Shown: in pieces, positions 23,252-31,752 of the stretch
How positions within the stretch are numbered: the stretch's first letter is position 1
Layout: every line of letters begins with the position of its first letter
Origin: Oliverpabstia intestinalis
GTDB lineage: Bacteria; Bacillota; Clostridia; Lachnospirales; Lachnospiraceae
Length of the DNA stretch: 36,666 nucleotides
Assembly (NCBI RefSeq): GCF_009696065.1
Contig: NZ_VUMS01000025.1
Span: 1 to 36,666 of the forward strand
Reading direction: 5' to 3'
The notes under the pieces: generated by a model
Seen by the model: the letters and a program-made list of their open reading frames with translations, nothing else
Told to the model about the DNA's origin: nothing
Databases searched by the model: none
Made by a program: the position numbers and the translations under genes

Positions 23252-24265
23252 GTGAAAGAATTTACATTAGGGAATGGATTGGGAAATATGAAACCGTCTA
23301 ATTTTTCTGCTGGAATCAATACGCAGCGTTTCGGTCAGGTCATCTATGTATCACCTGACCTGGTTATTCCAAATCCGAAAAACAAATATGAAGTTACCAA
23401 TATTGATGAGCTCGCAGACAATATAGCCGTATATGGACTGTTGCAGCCTTTGCTTGTGAAAGGTCCGTTTCCGGATAAAACGTATATGCTGCTTGGTGGC
23501 GAACGACGCTGGACAGCAATTAAAAAGGTAATGGCAGAAAATCCGGAAGCAGCAAAAAAACTGGAGAAAATACCTGTGGAAGTATACGGTCCGTCAGATC
23601 TGGATGAGATCGACGAAGAAATCATCATACGCGAAACCAACAGTCAGGCAAGAAATATGGAAAAATACCGCAAACAGGATGTATGGGAGCTATTTGACCT
23701 ATACAAGAAGAAACAGGAACGCGGTGACGCCATTCCGGAGAATATCATCAAAAGGATATCCGAAAAAATGGGAATCGGGCAACGGCAGGTGCAAAAGATT
23801 GTTTCTATTGATGAATATATGATCCCTGAGATGAAAGAAAAAGTAGAAGATGGCAGTATTTCCATCAACAAAGCCTCCAAAATCGCCCATCTTTCTAAAG
23901 AAAAGCAGGAAGAACTGTATAAAATCCTGGAAGATACCGGAACGATCGATATGAGTACCATACAGGAAATCGAGGCAAAAAAAATGTCCGTTCCGGAAAC
24001 AGATGATTCTTTCGAAGCATTTGAAAAGGCTCTTTTTCCGGAAAAGTATCAAGATGAGAATATTCCTGGTCAGAAAGATTCTGAGGAGTTGGATGATTGG
24101 GATCAGGAAGAACCGCTGACAGAAGCACAAAAACAGGAGCAGGCTTTTCTTGAGCAGATTTTGACCTGGATCTACAAAGTAGGGAACCTTCCGGAAATGG
24201 AATTTTACCAACGGAGTGCACTCGAACAGATGCAGCGGATGATACAGTCTATTTTAAAACGATAG
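23252..24265 (+). CDS. parB: ParB-family partition protein
   Basis: This 337-residue protein has the ParB/Srx nuclease-fold boxes: YGLLQPLLVKG, then LLGGERRWTAIKKV (around 80), and ETNSQARNMEKYRKQDVWEL (around 129), which corresponds to the ENIQR-like box. A helix-turn-helix follows (ISEKMGIGQRQVQKIVSI, about 170-187). The C-terminal ~100 residues are acidic and end in a helix, probably for dimerisation. It should bind centromere-like parS sites; I did not find an obvious parS. The start is GTG at 23252 after AAGAAAGGAAAAT. It is co-transcribed with parA. Confidence 0.88.
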   Translation: MKEFTLGNGLGNMKPSNFSAGINTQRFGQVIYVSPDLVIPNPKNKYEVTNIDELADNIAVYGLLQPLLVKGPFPDKTYMLLGGERRWTAIKKVMAENPEAAKKLEKIPVEVYGPSDLDEIDEEIIIRETNSQARNMEKYRKQDVWELFDLYKKKQERGDAIPENIIKRISEKMGIGQRQVQKIVSIDEYMIPEMKEKVEDGSISINKASKIAHLSKEKQEELYKILEDTGTIDMSTIQEIEAKKMSVPETDDSFEAFEKALFPEKYQDENIPGQKDSEELDDWDQEEPLTEAQKQEQAFLEQILTWIYKVGNLPEMEFYQRSALEQMQRMIQSILKR

Positions 24266-24278
24266 TAGCTAGGAATGG

Positions 24279-24357
24279 AAAAAAGTTGGATCAATCCTGA
24301 TCAGCGGTTACAGAAAACGTTGTCTGTGAACCTCTGGTGGGATGATCCAACTTTTTT
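24279..24357. terminator. Long bidirectional terminator hairpin
   Basis: AAAAAAGTTGGATCA (24279-24293) pairs with TGATCCAACTTTTTT (24343-24357). An inner hairpin, GGTTACAG/CTGTGAACC, lies in the 49-base loop. It separates the convergent parB and DUF3820-like genes. Confidence 0.75.
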
Positions 24358-24371
24358 TTCATAGTCTCGTG

Positions 24372-25388
24372 TTATTTTGCTTTGCTGCGGTTATCCATAT
24401 CGCATTGCAGTGCTAATTTGTACATGGATGGGTAAACCATATTACAAAACAGTTGTTTTGCCTGCTTCATAGTATCAATAATATCCAGCCATTCTTCAAA
24501 GGTAAACGAATGTTTCATTGATACATATGTCTTTTGCACAGCCTGGGAAGTCAGGATATTTTGCCGACCGTCCTCCTGTTTTTTTACGGGAATAAAACAG
24601 TTTTCTATGATGACCGTAATCGGAAACCTGTCCATGAACGACTGGTATTTTATCGTGAGTTTATAGCAGCGGTAAACTTCCAGACCATCCATTTCTTTCT
24701 TATCATTTTTTCCTGTCTTATTTTTCCATATGCCTTCGTATAAGAGGATATCACGGTTTGTCTCTTCCGGTACATCCGCGGTATTGTCTTCCTTTTTTAA
24801 TGTCCCATTCTTAAAAGCTGTAGCAGCAGTGTCGATAGCAGCTATCAGTTTCCTGTTATTTGGATATTGGTCAACATTTTTTACAAGAAGATTCTTTGTA
24901 CGCATCAGTTCAGGCAGGGAATTTTCATATTCCAGTAATACATCTCCAGGTGTTTTTCCCCTGTATTTTCCCCAGGAAAAGGTATGTGAGAATGCAGCCT
25001 TACAATCCTGTGCAGATGGCTCTTTTTGCCCTGTACCGGATATCTTTTCTTTGATCTTTAGAATCACCTGATATACCGTGTGAAATGCACGAAAATGCTG
25101 GAAATACCGGTGGCGGAATGCCATATCAAAAGCAAGTTCCGATTTTCTTGCCAGAGCCGCCAGATCCGTCGGCCTGAGATTTGCGGCTACCGCTTTATTG
25201 TTTTGGATCAATACAAAACTGTAAACAGAATACCCGTTCATCAGGCTCATGGGATTTTCCGGCAGTGGATCCTGATAGCCAAAGAGTGCTTCTATGGCAA
25301 ATGTAGAAATTCCGTTCTTGGTATGCTTGATGTTATTCAGAATCTGTTTTGGATATTCCGAACTGTACACATTCGAATGATCGTTCAT
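24372..25388 (-). CDS. Unknown protein with a DUF3820-like FGKYKGK motif
   Basis: A 338-residue cytoplasmic protein that I do not recognise as a whole. The central stretch FSWGKYRGKTPGDVLLEY resembles the FGKYKGKTP-type motif of DUF3820 and exonuclease-X C-terminal segments, which are short DNA-associated modules. The surrounding region, LPELMRTKNLLVKNVDQYPN, continues that pattern loosely. The N-terminal part (LNNIKHTKNGISTFAIEALF) and C-terminal part are unassigned. The start at 25388 follows GGGAGGAAAGAAAG, and leader copy i is upstream. It stands alone between terminators, divergent from the transfer operon. Confidence 0.6.
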   Translation of the reverse strand: MNDHSNVYSSEYPKQILNNIKHTKNGISTFAIEALFGYQDPLPENPMSLMNGYSVYSFVLIQNNKAVAANLRPTDLAALARKSELAFDMAFRHRYFQHFRAFHTVYQVILKIKEKISGTGQKEPSAQDCKAAFSHTFSWGKYRGKTPGDVLLEYENSLPELMRTKNLLVKNVDQYPNNRKLIAAIDTAATAFKNGTLKKEDNTADVPEETNRDILLYEGIWKNKTGKNDKKEMDGLEVYRCYKLTIKYQSFMDRFPITVIIENCFIPVKKQEDGRQNILTSQAVQKTYVSMKHSFTFEEWLDIIDTMKQAKQLFCNMVYPSMYKLALQCDMDNRSKAK

Positions 25389-25414
25389 CTTTCTTTCCTC
25401 CCTTTTACATGTTT

Positions 25415-25449
25415 CTCCATATTTGAAAAATCACATAGACAATATGGAA
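25415..25449 (-). promoter_or_regulatory. Repeated leader motif, copy i (upstream of the DUF3820-like gene)
   Basis: On the minus strand TTCCATATT, TGTGAT in the fixed register, TTTCA, then ATATGGAG. The arms CCATATT and AATATGG form an inverted repeat. GGGAGGAAAGAAAG follows before the start. Confidence 0.75.
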
Positions 25450-25496
25450 GATAGTAGACTAGGGAGTCCGGGATTTCTCCTGCCAAAAGGAAATCG

Positions 25497-25504
25497 CCCA
25501 TATT
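25497..25504 (+). promoter_or_regulatory. Short leader site, copy j (start of the transfer/segregation operon)
   Basis: AAATCG precedes CCCATATT, the same hexamer as at copy d, and the site lies 17 bases before the GTG start at 25522. It is the only leader-type site before a run of genes reaching 33593. The TG and ATGGAG blocks are absent. Confidence 0.45.
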
Positions 25505-25521
25505 AGGGGAGAAAAAGGCAG

Positions 25522-28263
25522 GTGAATGATTTGAGTAACGAAAGAAAAAAAGAAGTGCCGGAGAGAAGATCCAGAGCAAAGCCGTTATCCAGGCCTCCAG
25601 ACAGGCAGCAGGAGGCAATTACACAAGTACGGCAAAAGGCACTCGCTGATCAGATGCGAAAAGCTAAGAAAGCAGATGTGGATCATCTGAATAAAGGCTT
25701 GAAAAATATGATCCAAACAGACTTTTCAAAGATACCGTCTGTCACTTCAGAAGATAAAAATGCGAAAGATCTGATAGCAGCGAGAGAGCGGCCATCGCGA
25801 TTGCATGTGGAAGATATCCTTACACAGCCAATGAAGGTTACTTTTTATACCTCTTACCATGTTTCTACACATGATACATATGAAAATAAAGGCATACAGG
25901 TAACATCTGCTGCCTATGTGCCGCTTTGCAAAGAAACTGCAAATCTGGCACTGCGCTCCCTGGCCAGAGGCTCCAGCAGACGGTATTTTTCATCAGAAGC
26001 ATTTGAAGAGATCAAACGGACATTGATTTTTGACGATGAGGCGGCAGAGAGTAAAGTGAGGATTCTGCTGTCACAGTATGGGATCTCAGATTCCGGCGAA
26101 GTGGAAAAATGCCTGGATATCCTTCATGACCGGGAATTCCTTCCGGGAAGGGATATGGAACGTATCTACCAGACCATGCACCTGAAAGACCGTATCAATC
26201 CTAAAACCGGTGATACCTATAAGCCAAAAGAAATTGCCCGTTTGCGGCATGAATTAACCAGTGTGATCAATGAATATACACCGGATATTAAAGGGATACA
26301 GCCGGTTACTTTTATGAGTTTCCATGACCTGTCAGATCTGGAAAGGCAAAAACGGATGCTGGACAATTATTTTTCTGAACATCTGTTAGCCGGTACGAAA
26401 AGCAGAGGCGTTGGGAATCTGGCAGGGAGTGTATCGGCGGGACAATTAAAAAAGCTTTTAAAGCGTACCGATCTGACCGCAGAGGAAGCCGCACTTTTAA
26501 AACATGCCATAAATCTACATGCAGCGATAAAAGTTAGCGAAATATCGCATCAGGAGCTTGGGATTGTAAGGAGTATACAACGATCCGCCAGAAAGCATCT
26601 GATGCAGTCACATATGGGTGCAGGAACTTTTCTTGCCTGGGATGTATCCAGGATGATTTCCCGCACTTTGAAGTATACGCTTAAAAATGCTGCTCAGACA
26701 GGCAAGGGAGCAAAATACGGACTGAAAATCGCGCTGCGGCCTGTCCGCACGTTAGGAATCAACGTAAATAAGACACTGCGTGTGAATCCGGTGATCAATC
26801 AGGTACTGGTACAGTATGCCGACCCGGTAATGAACCGGATGCGAAACACTGTGACATCCGCTTCCAGGACATTCGACCGGATGCAGCAGGGGCACAATCG
26901 CTTAAGGAAAAAGAAATATGCAGTCAAAAGTAAAACCATCCGGTTTTTTCGCGATCCTTTCCGGCTTCGAGAGACAGTCAAAAACAGCCTGATAAAGACA
27001 AAGATCTGGAAAAGGGCATCAAAGAAATTTGCCCCGGTACGTAATGTAACATCTTTTATCCAGCACGTTCTTGCAAAAGCAGTTGCTGGAACCTCTGCTG
27101 CCATTCAGACGATCCTGTCACTTCTGTCCGGTATTCTGATTGTATTCCTGTTACTTTTGCTGTTGTTTGTGGTGTTTTATTTTCTGATAACAACGTTTAT
27201 GAACATGTTTACCCTGAATGCTGATGCAGGCGATACAGACACAGCGATTCTGAATCAGTGCATCGATACGATCAACCAAATGTATGAGAACCAAATGGAC
27301 GAGATCGACCGTATCACGACCGGAAAGAAATATCGGAATGTAACGGTTAATTTCCGCCAGGTGAAAGATGAGGAGGCCTATACAGAAAACGACACGGAAG
27401 AAGAAGGCAGTACGATCTATGCCTATACAAACAGCCGGGAAATCCTTTCGCTGACGAAAGTGTATTTCGATTTTGACCTGGAAGGCGCAGATCCGGATGA
27501 AGTCCTTGATTATGTAAGAAAGCTGTATAACGGGAGCCATACCTATTATCTGACCGAGACACCGGTATATGACACAGATGCAGACGGGAATCTTTATGTC
27601 AGTGCTTACGATGCAACTATTGATTACACGACATACTATTTGAATTCTATTTTTAACTGCCAGTTAGCAAATGATTCTTATGGCGGCTCTGCGATTCTTG
27701 GATCTGATCTGACAGGGAGTGTGGCTGCACAGCAGATATGGAATTACTGCAAAAGTGCAGGGTGGTCGGATGCGGCCTGCGCGGCGCTATTAGGGAATGC
27801 AGCCCAGGAGAGCGGTGGGACGCTGATCTCAGGGATTAATCCTTCGGCACATGGCAGCGGTGGTCGTGGCATATTAGGATTTACTTATTCCCCGGATTCG
27901 AAAAGATCCGATGACGGGATGGGATTGGTTCGTTACGCAGACAGCCAGGGAACAGCGTGGACTGACCTGAAAACACAGCTGGATTATTTTATCCTGTGTC
28001 AGAAAGGGATCTGGGGAAGTATGTGGAGTTCTGATTCCCAGACAGCAAAGGAATTTCGAAGAGCCGGTTATACCGTTCCTTCCTGTTCTTTTGAACAGTT
28101 TCTGCAGTTGCAGGATGTTGATCAGGCTACCATGGTATTTTTATGCGCTTATGAAAATTGTGGGATAAAAAATGCACGATGGGAAACCAGAAGCAGGGAA
28201 GCAAACAAAGCATACCGTCTGTATGCGCAATCTGCAGGTTCCCAGGAACAGGAGGTATCATGA
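25522..28263 (+). CDS. Large membrane protein with C-terminal phage-tail-lysozyme domain (conjugation wall hydrolase)
   Basis: This 913-residue protein has a basic, helical N-terminal part of about 520 residues with no recognised domain. One strong membrane helix follows at about 533-560 (LSGILIVFLLLLLLFVVFYF), then an extracellular region. The last ~180 residues (from QIWNYCKSAGWSDAACAALL through GNAAQESGG, near 758-766) match the phage-tail-type lysozyme domain, with Glu of QESGG as the likely catalytic acid. It should open peptidoglycan for the conjugation channel, like Orf14 or VirB1-type proteins. The start is ambiguous: GTG 25522, or TTG 25531 with AGGTGA before it. Its stop overlaps the next start. 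The lysozyme domain is well supported and the channel role is inferred. Confidence 0.75.
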   Translation: MNDLSNERKKEVPERRSRAKPLSRPPDRQQEAITQVRQKALADQMRKAKKADVDHLNKGLKNMIQTDFSKIPSVTSEDKNAKDLIAARERPSRLHVEDILTQPMKVTFYTSYHVSTHDTYENKGIQVTSAAYVPLCKETANLALRSLARGSSRRYFSSEAFEEIKRTLIFDDEAAESKVRILLSQYGISDSGEVEKCLDILHDREFLPGRDMERIYQTMHLKDRINPKTGDTYKPKEIARLRHELTSVINEYTPDIKGIQPVTFMSFHDLSDLERQKRMLDNYFSEHLLAGTKSRGVGNLAGSVSAGQLKKLLKRTDLTAEEAALLKHAINLHAAIKVSEISHQELGIVRSIQRSARKHLMQSHMGAGTFLAWDVSRMISRTLKYTLKNAAQTGKGAKYGLKIALRPVRTLGINVNKTLRVNPVINQVLVQYADPVMNRMRNTVTSASRTFDRMQQGHNRLRKKKYAVKSKTIRFFRDPFRLRETVKNSLIKTKIWKRASKKFAPVRNVTSFIQHVLAKAVAGTSAAIQTILSLLSGILIVFLLLLLLFVVFYFLITTFMNMFTLNADAGDTDTAILNQCIDTINQMYENQMDEIDRITTGKKYRNVTVNFRQVKDEEAYTENDTEEEGSTIYAYTNSREILSLTKVYFDFDLEGADPDEVLDYVRKLYNGSHTYYLTETPVYDTDADGNLYVSAYDATIDYTTYYLNSIFNCQLANDSYGGSAILGSDLTGSVAAQQIWNYCKSAGWSDAACAALLGNAAQESGGTLISGINPSAHGSGGRGILGFTYSPDSKRSDDGMGLVRYADSQGTAWTDLKTQLDYFILCQKGIWGSMWSSDSQTAKEFRRAGYTVPSCSFEQFLQLQDVDQATMVFLCAYENCGIKNARWETRSREANKAYRLYAQSAGSQEQEVS

Positions 28264-29441
28264 AAAAACGAAAAACAATACTGGCTCTATGCCTTCTTTG
28301 CGCTACATCCCTGGCAGCAACCGCATATGTAAAAGCTTCGTGGGAAGGATGGGATACAGAAAAACAGGATGATGCCTGGACGGTACTGGATCTGACAGAA
28401 TGGACGGAATTTGCTTCTCTGGGGACGATTCCTTCCGTTATCACGACGTATTCAGCAACAGCTTCCGTAAATACTGCCGTCCGTGACTATGAGGCGCAGA
28501 TAAAAGCGGAATTCAAAAGCTATTCCCAGGATTATTCCGGTTATACCGAACTGCTGCTTGCTATTTGCTATCTACGTACACAAGGATCGGGAAATGACAT
28601 TTTTGCAATCACAGATCTTCCAAAATACGAAGGGAAATCAGATCTTACCGCAGAGGAATCGATAGCTGCTGCCTGCAGGTTATTGGTAGCCTGCGTCAGG
28701 GAATCCGAAGAAGTCAATCCATACAAACTGGATGCAAAGCTGCAGGCGGTTATTATCGCCTGGTACAGCAATGATCCTTCTGTCATTGGCTTTTTCACGG
28801 ATCAAAAATATACAGCAGGCGAATATGAAACTTATATGGAAAGAGAAGGCATTACGCTGGATTATAAAAACATCCTGCAATCGATCAATGCGATTTATTC
28901 CTGTAAGGAAGTAAATATGACCGGTAGCAGCGGCTATTCCGGTTCCGTGGCAGCCGGTATCGCCGGAACGATTGATTCCGGGACAAGACTAAGCTGGCTA
29001 TTTCCGGGAGGAACACCGAAGTCACCAACCGAAGTTCAGGCATATCTGACAACAATCACTGTGCCGATCCAGACGAAAACCGGAAAAACCACGATGAGTC
29101 TAAGGGTACACAAACAGCTGGCAAATGAAATACAGTCTATTTTTGAAGAACTGCTGACAGTCCAGGGATTTTATGTAAATCCAGGTGATACCTTTGGCTA
29201 TAACTGGAGGCCAATGGCATCCGGAACCGGAAAACTGTCCCATCATTCGTATGGCTGCGTGATCGACCTCAATGCAAATGCCAACCCGCCATCTTACTGG
29301 AATAGCAAACCGGATCCGAAAAGTCCGTATTATAACAATCCGCAGGTGGTTGCGATCTTCAAAGCCCACGGATTTTACTGGGGAGGTGACTGGTCCCCCA
29401 GTTTTTATGATCCCATGCATTTTACGTATACCAACCATTAA
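28260..29441 (+). CDS. Secreted M15 (VanY-type) peptidase with a degenerate lysozyme-like domain
   Basis: This 393-residue protein has a signal peptide, KKRKTILALCLLCATSLAAT (2-21), ending near residue 25. A lysozyme-like segment follows (about 70-215: VRDYEAQIKAEF, then LLLAICYLRTQGSGND, LTAEESIAAACRLL). In active relatives the QESGG motif supplies the catalytic Glu; here the position reads RTQGSG, so this domain may only bind. The C-terminal domain is an M15 D,D/L,D-peptidase: SHHSYGCVIDLN (about 326-337) with the HxxxxxxD zinc ligands, and DPMHFTYT near 385 with the last ligand. The start overlaps the previous stop (ATGA) after GGAGG, so it is translationally coupled to the lysozyme-domain gene. 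Together they can cut glycan and peptide. Confidence 0.8.
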   Translation: MKKRKTILALCLLCATSLAATAYVKASWEGWDTEKQDDAWTVLDLTEWTEFASLGTIPSVITTYSATASVNTAVRDYEAQIKAEFKSYSQDYSGYTELLLAICYLRTQGSGNDIFAITDLPKYEGKSDLTAEESIAAACRLLVACVRESEEVNPYKLDAKLQAVIIAWYSNDPSVIGFFTDQKYTAGEYETYMEREGITLDYKNILQSINAIYSCKEVNMTGSSGYSGSVAAGIAGTIDSGTRLSWLFPGGTPKSPTEVQAYLTTITVPIQTKTGKTTMSLRVHKQLANEIQSIFEELLTVQGFYVNPGDTFGYNWRPMASGTGKLSHHSYGCVIDLNANANPPSYWNSKPDPKSPYYNNPQVVAIFKAHGFYWGGDWSPSFYDPMHFTYTNH

Positions 29442-29498
29442 ACCGGATCATGAAATTATAATGAATTCTCAGTGCTATATCGAACAAAGGAGAACAAT

Positions 29499-30707
29499 AT
29501 GAATACCAGTATTTACCGCACCCGAACAGAATGGGTGCCAAAAGTATATGAAAAAATAAAACGGAATGACGATTACTGGGTAATCGGTCTGGATTCCGGA
29601 TATGGCGGGATGAAAGGATTCTCGCCAAATAAGTATTTCTGCTTTCCGTCCTATGCGAGACTTTTAGAAAAGGACAAAAGCATGATGACAATGTATGACA
29701 GGCAGGACGTTATCTATGAAGACCTGGATACCGGGGAGATTTATTTGCTTGGCCGAAACGCACAAAACAGTATATCGAGAAATGACATCAATGATACGGA
29801 CAATGAACTTTTTAACAGAAAACGTTTCAAAAACAAAAAATTTTATGTGCTATGCATGGCAGCCATCGGTCTTGCGGCTATGCCGAATCAGAAACATTCG
29901 GATTTTCATGGGATCGGAAAAGAAATTATCATACAGGCCGGTCTGCCTCCTGCCTATCTGGAGATGGACCGGGAGCCTTATATCCATATGTTTTCAAGAG
30001 CTGCAAATTACCGGCTGAAAGTGGGAAAAAATCCATGGCAGGAGTTCCACATTACAATTGATCCTAAAAATGTCTATGTCATGGCCCAGCCATCCGGCAC
30101 GATGGCATCCATCAATATCGGAAATAATGGTCAATACATTCCCGAAGCACGAAACTATCTGACGGGAAATGTTTTGATTCTGGATATCGGCTTTCATACC
30201 ATGGATGTCTTTGGAATGAAAGGGCATGTACGCTCCATCAATGAATCTTTTGACAGGTTTGGTATGCGTTCTATCCTGCAAATGGTTTCGGATGAGATCA
30301 AGAAGGAAAAGAATACGGAAATTCGCGTCTCCTGTATGCAGAAATATCTGGAAAAGGGGACCATCCCGTTTACAAGTGAAATGGGGATGGATGAGGATGA
30401 ATTTCGATTTTCTGATGAAGAGTGGCCCTTTGATACGATCCTCGAACGATGCAGCCTAAAAGTGTGTAATGCGGCACTGAAGCATTTGAGTACCATAACA
30501 GATCAGTTTGCAGACTACGAATATCTTGTAGTTACCGGCGGCACAGGAGCTGCCTGGTATGCATGGATCCAGGAAAAGTTTAAGGGAAGCAAATTAAAGA
30601 TCATTCCGGGCAACCAAAACGACAGTCTGGATATGCAGTATGCGAATGTCCGCGGGTATTATCTGTTCCGCACGATGATGATGCAACAGAAAAAGAAACA
30701 GAAATGA
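29499..30707 (+). CDS. ParM/Alp-type actin-like ATPase
   Basis: This 402-residue protein has the actin-fold nucleotide motifs: GLDSGYGGMKG (about 30-40, phosphate 1), VLILDIGFHTMDVF (about 225-238, phosphate 2) and YLVVTGGTGAAWYAW (about 341-355, adenosine). This matches plasmid ParM/AlpA-like filaments that push DNA copies apart. It differs from chromosomal MreB in length and motif wording. It may segregate the element or act in conjugation. AAAGGAG precedes the ATG at 29499, and the next gene starts nine bases after its stop. Having this beside a complete parA/parB in the same element is uncommon. The actin-like call is firm; the exact subfamily is not. Confidence 0.83.
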   Translation: MNTSIYRTRTEWVPKVYEKIKRNDDYWVIGLDSGYGGMKGFSPNKYFCFPSYARLLEKDKSMMTMYDRQDVIYEDLDTGEIYLLGRNAQNSISRNDINDTDNELFNRKRFKNKKFYVLCMAAIGLAAMPNQKHSDFHGIGKEIIIQAGLPPAYLEMDREPYIHMFSRAANYRLKVGKNPWQEFHITIDPKNVYVMAQPSGTMASINIGNNGQYIPEARNYLTGNVLILDIGFHTMDVFGMKGHVRSINESFDRFGMRSILQMVSDEIKKEKNTEIRVSCMQKYLEKGTIPFTSEMGMDEDEFRFSDEEWPFDTILERCSLKVCNAALKHLSTITDQFADYEYLVVTGGTGAAWYAWIQEKFKGSKLKIIPGNQNDSLDMQYANVRGYYLFRTMMMQQKKKQK

Positions 30708-30716
30708 GGAAGATGA

Positions 30717-31415
30717 TTGAAAGCAGTCATTCGGTTATATAAATGTCATGATATGGATCTTTTATTATTGAAAATGGTCTATCATGTGAATCTGGCCAAA
30801 ACAGCGAAATTGTGTCTGAAAGCATTTGTAGATCATGAAAATATTGTCTTTTTACCATGTGAGAGTCCAAATCCGGAGATCAAGTATGTGTATAAAAAGT
30901 CCCAGACAAAACAAACAGTCAGACAGATCCAATTTCCTACACAGTCTTTTGTATTAAGGCTGAACGATGATACAGAGGCACCCTACATCACCTTCTGGAA
31001 CAGCATTATTCCAGGATACCGTACGATGTTTTTAAAGCAGCTGTTGAGAATGTATCTGCGTATGCCTGCTCTTTCAGAGTATGTGGTTGATAGATCCGGT
31101 TTGCAGCATACAGAATATCTGAATCCGCCGGTTCCTTATGAAATTCCATTGTTACAAAAAGATGGCATGCGGCAGCAGGAATCGAGTTCCGTCTGGGAGC
31201 ATAAAAAAACAGAAAGCAGAAAACCGGTTTTTTCTAAGAAGCCGACAGATACCCGAAAGAACCAATTACAAGATTTTATGCAGCAGGCGAAAGAAAATAC
31301 CGTTAGTGAGGCAGACTTCTTACAGACCGCTGCTGCATTACCCGAAAACAATAACATGAATGCAGCGGATGATGCAGAAGAGTTAATGAATTATATGGCT
31401 GCATGGATGGATTAA
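30717..31415 (+). CDS. Candidate ParR-like adaptor for the actin-like ATPase
   Basis: A 232-residue protein encoded directly after the actin-like gene, the usual place of ParR. Two stretches look like ribbon-helix-helix units: AVIRLYKCHDMDLLLLKMV to LAKTAKLCLKAFV (about 3-38), and SFVLRLNDDTEAPYITFW to GYRTMFLKQLLRMYL (about 77-119). Each is a strand followed by two helices. If right, one chain carries two DNA-binding halves, whereas ParR carries one. The C-terminal ~100 residues are polar and may contact the filament. The start is TTG at 30717 after GAGGAAG. I do not recognise the family; the role rests on position and pattern. Confidence 0.5.
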   Translation: MKAVIRLYKCHDMDLLLLKMVYHVNLAKTAKLCLKAFVDHENIVFLPCESPNPEIKYVYKKSQTKQTVRQIQFPTQSFVLRLNDDTEAPYITFWNSIIPGYRTMFLKQLLRMYLRMPALSEYVVDRSGLQHTEYLNPPVPYEIPLLQKDGMRQQESSSVWEHKKTESRKPVFSKKPTDTRKNQLQDFMQQAKENTVSEADFLQTAAALPENNNMNAADDAEELMNYMAAWMD

Positions 31416-31436
31416 TCATGAATTTTGGAGGTAGAG

Positions 31437-31751
31437 ATGAAAGTAACAGAATTTGATAAAAGCAAAGAATTTGAAACAAAAGCAGAACCGTTACTCCAGG
31501 AATTGCTGAAGGTATGTAAGTTTTATGAAATCCCGCTTTTTATTACGGTATGCCCGAAAAGTGAACCAGAAAAGACTTGGTATTACAATGATCATGTAAG
31601 TACCGTTATCAATCATCAAAAGCTTTTTGACGACCAGATCAAAAAACATATCCTGGTCGCGGATGGATTTGATGTAATACAGCCAGGGACTTACGTAGAA
31701 ATGAACTGTGAAGATCTGGCGGATGAGGAAAGTATTTCACAGGAGAAGTAA
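31437..31751 (+). CDS. Small hypothetical protein (104 residues)
   Basis: I do not recognise this acidic cytoplasmic protein. It has an N-terminal helix (LLQELLKVCKFYEI) and strand-rich middle (PLFITVCPKSEPEKTWYYN), and ends in DEESISQEK. The ATG at 31437 is preferred because TTGGAGGTAG lies just before it; starting at 31425 would put the site inside the gene. It is one base from the next gene and is clearly part of the actin-to-sortase operon. Confidence 0.6.
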   Translation: MKVTEFDKSKEFETKAEPLLQELLKVCKFYEIPLFITVCPKSEPEKTWYYNDHVSTVINHQKLFDDQIKKHILVADGFDVIQPGTYVEMNCEDLADEESISQEK

Positions 31752-31752
31752 C

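Noticed and set aside
23699-24211. Minus-strand ORF of 170 codons opposite parB
   Set aside because: It lies opposite a clear ParB gene and has a Phe/Leu-rich antisense composition.
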